NCBI RefSeq assembly: GCF_018381315.1
Contig: NZ_JAGZSD010000001.1
Location: forward strand, 124,001-188,000
DNA length: 64,000 nucleotides
Origin: Anaerostipes sp.
GTDB taxonomy: Bacteria > Bacillota > Clostridia > Lachnospirales > Lachnospiraceae
Reading direction: 5' to 3'
The notes beneath the pieces are model-generated. The model was given only the letters and a program-made list of their open reading frames with translations, had not been told where the DNA came from and did not search any database. Below are positions 59,413 to 64,000 of the stretch, in pieces; within the stretch, counting starts at the first letter, position 1, and the number at the start of each line of letters is the position of its first letter. The translations under genes were made by a program, and so were the position numbers.

Positions 59413-61887
59413 ATGAATAAAAAAACAGTCATTATCGGCGGGGTTGCAGGGGGAGCAACGGCAGCTGCCCGTCTTAGGAGAAAAGATGAGAGTATGGAAA
59501 TTGTTCTTCTGGAGCGTGGGGAATACATATCCTATGCCAACTGCGGGCTTCCTTATCATGTAGGGGACGTGATCAAAAGCCGGGAGTCACTGCTTTTACA
59601 GACACCGGAGGCCATGAAAAAGAAGTTTGGTGTGGATGTCAGGGTTCAGAATGAAGCTGTGAAAATTAATGCGGATCAGCAGACTGTCACAATAAAAGAC
59701 CGGAAAACAGGCAGAGAGTATGAGGAGGAATATGATTTCCTGGTGATTGCTTCAGGTTCATCTCCTGTGGTACCTCCGATTCCGGGCATTGACGGGCCGA
59801 ATATTTATACTTTGTGGACAGTTCCGGATACGGACAGGATAAAACAGGCGATTAAAGTAAAAAAACCAAAGACAGCCGCTGTGATCGGAGGCGGATTTAT
59901 CGGGATTGAAATGGCAGAGAACCTGCAGAAACTCGGAATCCAGGTTCGTATTATAGAAATGCAGGATCAGGTTATGGCGCCTTTAGATTTTGAAATGGCC
60001 CAGCTGCTTCATGAAAATATAGAAACCAACGGTGTTGAACTGATATTGGGTGATGGTGTTTCAGCTTTTCATAACAGAGATGAGAAAACGTATATTTCCC
60101 TGAACAGCGGAAAAGAACTGCAGGCGGATATGGTGCTGCTTTCTATTGGAGTCCGTCCTAACAGTGAACTTGCGGGGGAAGCAGGACTGAAGCTCAATAA
60201 AAAGGGCGGTATTTTGGTAGACGAAATGCTGAGAACCTCAGTGGACAATATATTTGCTGTGGGAGATGTGATCGAAGTAGAGAATTATATACTGAAAGAA
60301 CCTGCCATGATCCCCCTGGCCGGACCGGCCAACAAGCAGGGCAGAATCTGTGCGGATAATATTGCAGGCGGAAAGAAGACATATAAGGGTACTCTTGGAA
60401 CATCAGCAGCACAGGTATTTGATCTGACAGCAGCGGCGGCAGGAGTCAATGAAAAAACTCTGGTGAGTATGGGCAAAAAACGGGGGAAAGATTTTGAGAC
60501 TGTGCTGATCAATCAGAAATCCCATGCCGGGTATTATCCGGGAGCAGTCCCTATCACATTAAAGCTTCTGTTTGATTTGGAAGGCAGAATCCTGGGCGCT
60601 CAGGCAGTCGGCCAGGAAGGTGTGGATAAGAGGATGGATGTGCTGGCTGCTGCCATGCGTTCAGGAGATACCATTTATGATCTGGAAGAACTGGAACTTG
60701 CTTATGCCCCGCCGTATTCTTCGGCGAAGGATCCGGTAAATATGCTTGGCTTTACTGCGGAAAATGTTTTGGAGAAGATGGTTTCTTTTATGAGATGCGA
60801 AGAATTGGATGCGGTCACAAAGGAAGAAGAGTGGCAGCAGAAGATGACCATTTTGGATGTGACGGAGGACATGGAACGTATGGTATTCCATATACCGGGT
60901 TCTGTGCATATCCCTCTGGGCCAGCTCAGGCAAAGAATAGATGAGCTGCCCAAGGACCGCTTGACTGTGGTTTACTGCGCTGTCGGCGTCCGTTCTTATA
61001 ATGCAGCCAGGGTTCTTATGCAGAATGGTTTCTTGGAAGTGAAGGTTTTAGAAGGAGGAACAAGTTTTTATCAGTCAATGCACTACAGGGACAGGATGAC
61101 TTCTGTTCTGCAGGAAGAAAAGAGCGTTAAAGCAGCATCTGCAGAAGAAAAGGAAGTAAGGATCGTTGACTGCTGCGGTCTCCAATGTCCGGGACCGATC
61201 ATGAAGGTACATGAGACATTGCAGTCGATGGAAGAGGGAGAAATGGTGAAAGTGTCTGCGACAGACATGGGATTTCCGAGAGATATTGAATCCTGGTGCC
61301 AAAGAACAGGCAATACTTTTGTACGCAGGCAGAGAGAAGGAAATCAGAACATCGTTTATGTTCAGAAAGGAACGAAAGACGGGCATCTGTCCGCAGCTTC
61401 AGCTGAACAAAACACAGGACAGGGGAAAACTATGGTCATTTTCAGCGGAGATATGGATAAGGCGCTGGCGTCCTTTATCATTGCCAACGGAGCGGCAGCT
61501 ATGGGCAGACCGGTCACCATGTTCTTTACATTCTGGGGACTGAACATTTTGAGAAAGCCTGAGAAGCAGAAAATAAAGAAATCTTTTGTTGAGAAGATGT
61601 TTGGAGCCATGATGCCGAGAGGAAGCAGCAAGTTAAAGCTTTCCAAAATGAATATGGGCGGTATGGGCACCAAAATGATGAAGCGGGTTATGAGAGAGAA
61701 AAATGTAGAGACTCTTGAAAATCTGATGAAGCAGGCTGTGAAAAATGGTGTGAAGCTGGTGGCATGCACCATGTCCATGGATGTTATGGGCATCAGAAAA
61801 GAAGAGATCATTGACGGAGTCGATTTTGCAGGAGTGGCCTCCTATCTTGGAGATGCAGAAAATTCAGATGTAAATCTGTTTATTTAA
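59413..61887 (+). CDS. CoA-disulfide-reductase-like flavoprotein with rhodanese, TusA and DsrE domains
   Basis: The 824-residue protein has four parts: an FAD/NAD-dependent disulfide reductase (about 1-445; GGVAGGATAAARLRR, redox Cys C44 in NCGLPYH), a rhodanese domain (about 465-560; active C522 in YCAVGVRS), a TusA/SirA domain (about 578-650; C592 in CPGP) and a DsrE/F-like domain (about 670-824; FSGDMDKALASFIIANGAAAMG, VACTMSMDVMG). Such fusions handle polysulfide or persulfide sulfur and CoA redox state. It is convergent with a Crp/Fnr regulator. Confidence 0.9.
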   Translation: MNKKTVIIGGVAGGATAAARLRRKDESMEIVLLERGEYISYANCGLPYHVGDVIKSRESLLLQTPEAMKKKFGVDVRVQNEAVKINADQQTVTIKDRKTGREYEEEYDFLVIASGSSPVVPPIPGIDGPNIYTLWTVPDTDRIKQAIKVKKPKTAAVIGGGFIGIEMAENLQKLGIQVRIIEMQDQVMAPLDFEMAQLLHENIETNGVELILGDGVSAFHNRDEKTYISLNSGKELQADMVLLSIGVRPNSELAGEAGLKLNKKGGILVDEMLRTSVDNIFAVGDVIEVENYILKEPAMIPLAGPANKQGRICADNIAGGKKTYKGTLGTSAAQVFDLTAAAAGVNEKTLVSMGKKRGKDFETVLINQKSHAGYYPGAVPITLKLLFDLEGRILGAQAVGQEGVDKRMDVLAAAMRSGDTIYDLEELELAYAPPYSSAKDPVNMLGFTAENVLEKMVSFMRCEELDAVTKEEEWQQKMTILDVTEDMERMVFHIPGSVHIPLGQLRQRIDELPKDRLTVVYCAVGVRSYNAARVLMQNGFLEVKVLEGGTSFYQSMHYRDRMTSVLQEEKSVKAASAEEKEVRIVDCCGLQCPGPIMKVHETLQSMEEGEMVKVSATDMGFPRDIESWCQRTGNTFVRRQREGNQNIVYVQKGTKDGHLSAASAEQNTGQGKTMVIFSGDMDKALASFIIANGAAAMGRPVTMFFTFWGLNILRKPEKQKIKKSFVEKMFGAMMPRGSSKLKLSKMNMGGMGTKMMKRVMREKNVETLENLMKQAVKNGVKLVACTMSMDVMGIRKEEIIDGVDFAGVASYLGDAENSDVNLFI

Positions 61888-61916
61888 TGATGCCAGATGA
61901 TGAAATGAGCAAAATT

Positions 61917-61957
61917 AAAATACAGCAGAAAGGCTTCGGACTTTCCGCTGTATTTTA
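61917..61957. terminator. Bidirectional terminator
   Basis: AAAATACAGC and GAAAG pair with CTTTC and GCTGTATTTT around a GCTTCGGA loop. It serves both convergent genes. Confidence 0.85.
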
Positions 61958-61962
61958 TTTGT

Positions 61963-62643
61963 TCAGGAGACCATATGCTTCAGCCGCTTCCTGTCAAGAA
62001 GAGTCACTCCGCCCCGGGACAGCTTTACAAGTCCCTCCGATGAAAAATATTTGAGCATCCGGCTGACAACTTCTCTTGCACTTCCCGTATATTTTGCAAT
62101 CTGTTCCTGGGTCATGCTGATAGTATCTGATCCGGTTTTGCTGCTTTCATCTAAAAGGAAAATAGCCAGACGTTTGTCAAAGCTCATAAACAGGATCTGC
62201 TGCATGGTCCACATCACGTCAGAAAAGCGTTCCGTAGCCTGTTTATAAGTAAATGCTTCCGCATAAATATTCTGGTCTACGATTTCAGAATAGGCCCCGG
62301 CGCTGATCTGTATGATCTCGCTTTCTGTTACGGCCTCCATCTGTACCTCAAAAGTGATTGCGGAGAGGACACAGGATGCAGAAAGAACACAGACATCTCC
62401 CTGGTCCAGGCGGTACAGTGTGATTTCTTTTCCCTCCTCTGAGAGCATGAAGGTACGCACACTTCCGCTTTTAATGATCAGTACGCCGGTGCACTCACAA
62501 TTTTGGCACCGGATGATGCCTCCTTTTTCATAGCGGACCAGTTGGGACCACTGGGAAAGAGTTTTCTTTTCAGTTTCGGTCAGGTGTTCCCAGAAAGGAA
62601 GGGACGATTTTAAAATAGGAATTAATTCGTCTGCATACTCCAT
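61963..62643 (-). CDS. Crp/Fnr family transcription regulator
   Basis: The 226-residue protein has an N-terminal cyclic-nucleotide-binding-type beta barrel (about 20-140) and a C-terminal winged helix (about 150-225; MTQEQIAKYTGSAREVVSRMLKYF). Two cysteines in CQNCECTG near residue 45 could be redox sensitive. The cNMP-binding glutamate/arginine pair is not evident. Convergent with the sulfur flavoprotein and divergent from the SpoIIE-like gene; either could be its target. Confidence 0.88.
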   Translation of the reverse strand: MEYADELIPILKSSLPFWEHLTETEKKTLSQWSQLVRYEKGGIIRCQNCECTGVLIIKSGSVRTFMLSEEGKEITLYRLDQGDVCVLSASCVLSAITFEVQMEAVTESEIIQISAGAYSEIVDQNIYAEAFTYKQATERFSDVMWTMQQILFMSFDKRLAIFLLDESSKTGSDTISMTQEQIAKYTGSAREVVSRMLKYFSSEGLVKLSRGGVTLLDRKRLKHMVS

Positions 62644-62747
62644 TCATTACCTCCTAAAAAATATTCTAAGATCATTTTAGCTGTCCCAGTGAAAAATAAC
62701 AAGAACTCTTTACAGGGAATTGTGCCCCTTTGATCCATTTCAGCAAA

Positions 62748-62772
62748 TTATGACATAAGCCCCTTGTATAAT
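62748..62772 (+). promoter_or_regulatory. Palindrome and -10 before the SpoIIE-like gene
   Basis: TTATGACATAA (62748-62758) is an inverted repeat with a one-base centre, a possible operator, and TATAAT at 62767-62772 is a perfect -10. No good -35 is seen at normal spacing, suggesting activator dependence. Confidence 0.4.
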
Positions 62773-62795
62773 TAATATTTGAAGGAGGGTCCAGG

Positions 62796-64000
62796 ATGCC
62801 GATTATTAAGAAAAAAGAACCAGTGGAAGAAATTTTCTTCAATGAGCTGGAGGATATTACATCATATAATATGAAACAGATCGAACATTGCCTTACCACC
62901 ATTGGGAGAAGGATGTGCTCGGAACAGGGAGACGGTCCGGAAAAGAAAGATGGAAGAACAATCATAGAGAGTACAATCCTGAAAGAATGTATGCTGTGCC
63001 AGGGTAAAGAAAAATGCCAGCTTACCCTGGAGGACCGGGACAAGCTGGGTGAGCTGCTGGAAAAGCAGGGAGGCTTAAGTGTACAAAACATCCGCTCTGT
63101 GTGCAGGTGCCAGAGAGAAAAGGAGTGGGTGGATGAGATTAACACTATTTATGAGAGAGAACTTTTTTTGTATGCCTGCGGGCAGAGATTTGTGGAGATG
63201 CGCAGAATGATCGGAGAGCAGTACATAGAGGCGGGCAGAATGTTCAGAAGTTTTGCTGAACAGAAATACCGGCTTTCCGGAGTGCAGCCTGTACAGGAAA
63301 AGATTGAAAAAGGGCTGAAGGCCCACCATCTGAAAGTAAAAAAAGTATATATTTATGAAGACGACATGAGAGGAAAGCAGATCTACTTGTTTTTAAAGGC
63401 GCAGAAAGGAAGGGAGAGAACCACCAAAGAAGTGGCAAGGTGGCTGTCAGTTATACTGCAGGAAAAGCTGCAGCCTCTTCCCAACGGCAAACAGGCCATT
63501 GGGGAAGCTTATGAAATGATGGGTGTCCAGGCTGCTACAAAATTTCATGTGCTGACAGGAGTTATTTCCAGGGCTGAGAAAGAAGATATGAAAAATGGGG
63601 ATAATTTCTCTGTGGGGAACGTTGGAAATCACAGATTTGTTTCCATGATCTCCGATGGTATGGGTACCGGAAATGCGGCCAATAAAGACAGCAAGGCAGT
63701 TATTGAAACACTGGAGGAACTGCTGGAAGTGGGACTGGATGAAAAGAGAGCCATCCAGCTGCTGCAGTCTATTTTTGTATTCTGGCCTGAAAAAGAAAGG
63801 TATTCCACATTAGATTATATTCAGATTGACCTGCACGCAGGGATCGGCAGTTTCTTGAAATTAGGCGCATGCCCCTGTTTCCTGAAACGCAAGGGGCAGG
63901 TGGAGATGATCCAGCTGGACAGCCTGCCGGTAGGGGTCCTCAAAGAGAAAAACCTTCCCATACACAGAAAGAAACTGGAGGCAGAGGATTTTATCCTGCA
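62796..64000 (+). CDS. SpoIIE-like protein phosphatase without membrane domain, partial
   Basis: The ORF runs off the window; 401 complete codons are visible. The first 200 residues match SpoIIE region II, including its cysteine cluster (CMLCQGKEKC, VCRCQ), and residues from about 245 match the PP2C-type phosphatase domain (FVSMISDGMGTGNAAN; GACPCFLKRKG). SpoIIE dephosphorylates SpoIIAA to release sigma-F in the forespore. Standard SpoIIE begins with about ten membrane helices; here AAGGAGGG and an ATG precede the soluble part directly. It may be a second, soluble paralogue or the only SpoIIE of this strain. Confidence 0.8.
   Translation, partial: MPIIKKKEPVEEIFFNELEDITSYNMKQIEHCLTTIGRRMCSEQGDGPEKKDGRTIIESTILKECMLCQGKEKCQLTLEDRDKLGELLEKQGGLSVQNIRSVCRCQREKEWVDEINTIYERELFLYACGQRFVEMRRMIGEQYIEAGRMFRSFAEQKYRLSGVQPVQEKIEKGLKAHHLKVKKVYIYEDDMRGKQIYLFLKAQKGRERTTKEVARWLSVILQEKLQPLPNGKQAIGEAYEMMGVQAATKFHVLTGVISRAEKEDMKNGDNFSVGNVGNHRFVSMISDGMGTGNAANKDSKAVIETLEELLEVGLDEKRAIQLLQSIFVFWPEKERYSTLDYIQIDLHAGIGSFLKLGACPCFLKRKGQVEMIQLDSLPVGVLKEKNLPIHRKKLEAEDFIL

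Overview
The window looks like chromosome of a spore-forming, anaerobic, low-to-moderate GC Firmicute, most likely a gut Lachnospiraceae (an Anaerostipes-like organism is a guess). Grounds: the gene order mazG - hup - rqcP - yabP - yabQ - divIC, a SpoIIE-type phosphatase, CwlD, an F-type ATPase with a sodium-type c subunit, clostridial-type Shine-Dalgarno sites, several TTG/GTG starts, and a tRNA-Lys. No insertion sequence, phage or CRISPR array was found.

Layout. 1-5,000: the first codons of a MecA-like adaptor (minus strand), an orphan small ORF, CwlD, a sodium:alanine symporter, Sua5, and an unusual ORF joining a LMW phosphatase-like domain that lacks its nucleophile to RpiB. 5,253-12,347: complete atp operon (atpZ, atpI, a, c, b, delta, alpha, gamma, beta, epsilon). 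12,414-16,045: CYTH protein, TrmB, thioredoxin, ABC-F protein. 16,059-22,748: an inositol-like catabolism and sensing island (lipoprotein sugar-binding protein, IolG-like dehydrogenase, YesM/YesN-type two-component system, IolE-like dehydratase) with no transporter genes. 23,011-29,815: redox protein, tRNA, AI-2E exporter family protein, nitrilase, a LytTR regulator fused to a degenerate ABC ATPase followed by a real ABC exporter, GNAT and YjbQ. 30,041-33,788: cell-wall cluster (NlpC/P60 protein, class B sortase, GH25 lysozyme) plus ketopantoate reductase. 33,779-37,941: CPBP protease, CvfB-like protein, then the conserved mazG-to-divIC run. 38,125-45,854: a PTS operon (regulator, EIIA, EIIB, UlaA-like EIIC, small helical protein, class II aldolase, DeoC, PfkB kinase, P-loop kinase) whose substrate cannot be named.

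46,008-57,631 is the accessory part: a 2,363-residue secreted RHS-repeat protein with a variable C-terminal toxin-like tip, followed by an AT-rich trail of candidate immunity genes. Several of these are broken by in-frame stop codons, and fragments of a second rhs gene lie between them, one of them inverted. A small membrane protein occurs twice in this trail.

57,742-64,000: a minus-strand gene for a signal-less thioester-domain protein with a Cys/Pro-rich tail, preceded by a good sigma-K-type promoter (a candidate spore-surface covalent adhesin); a four-domain sulfur-handling flavoprotein; a Crp/Fnr regulator; and the start of a SpoIIE-like phosphatase that has no membrane domain.

Most interesting: the thioester protein with its spore-type promoter; the dead-phosphatase/RpiB fusion; the rhs tip and immunity graveyard; the yabP ribosome-binding site buried in a hairpin that also overlaps a sigma-E-like promoter; and the unassigned PTS/two-aldolase pathway.
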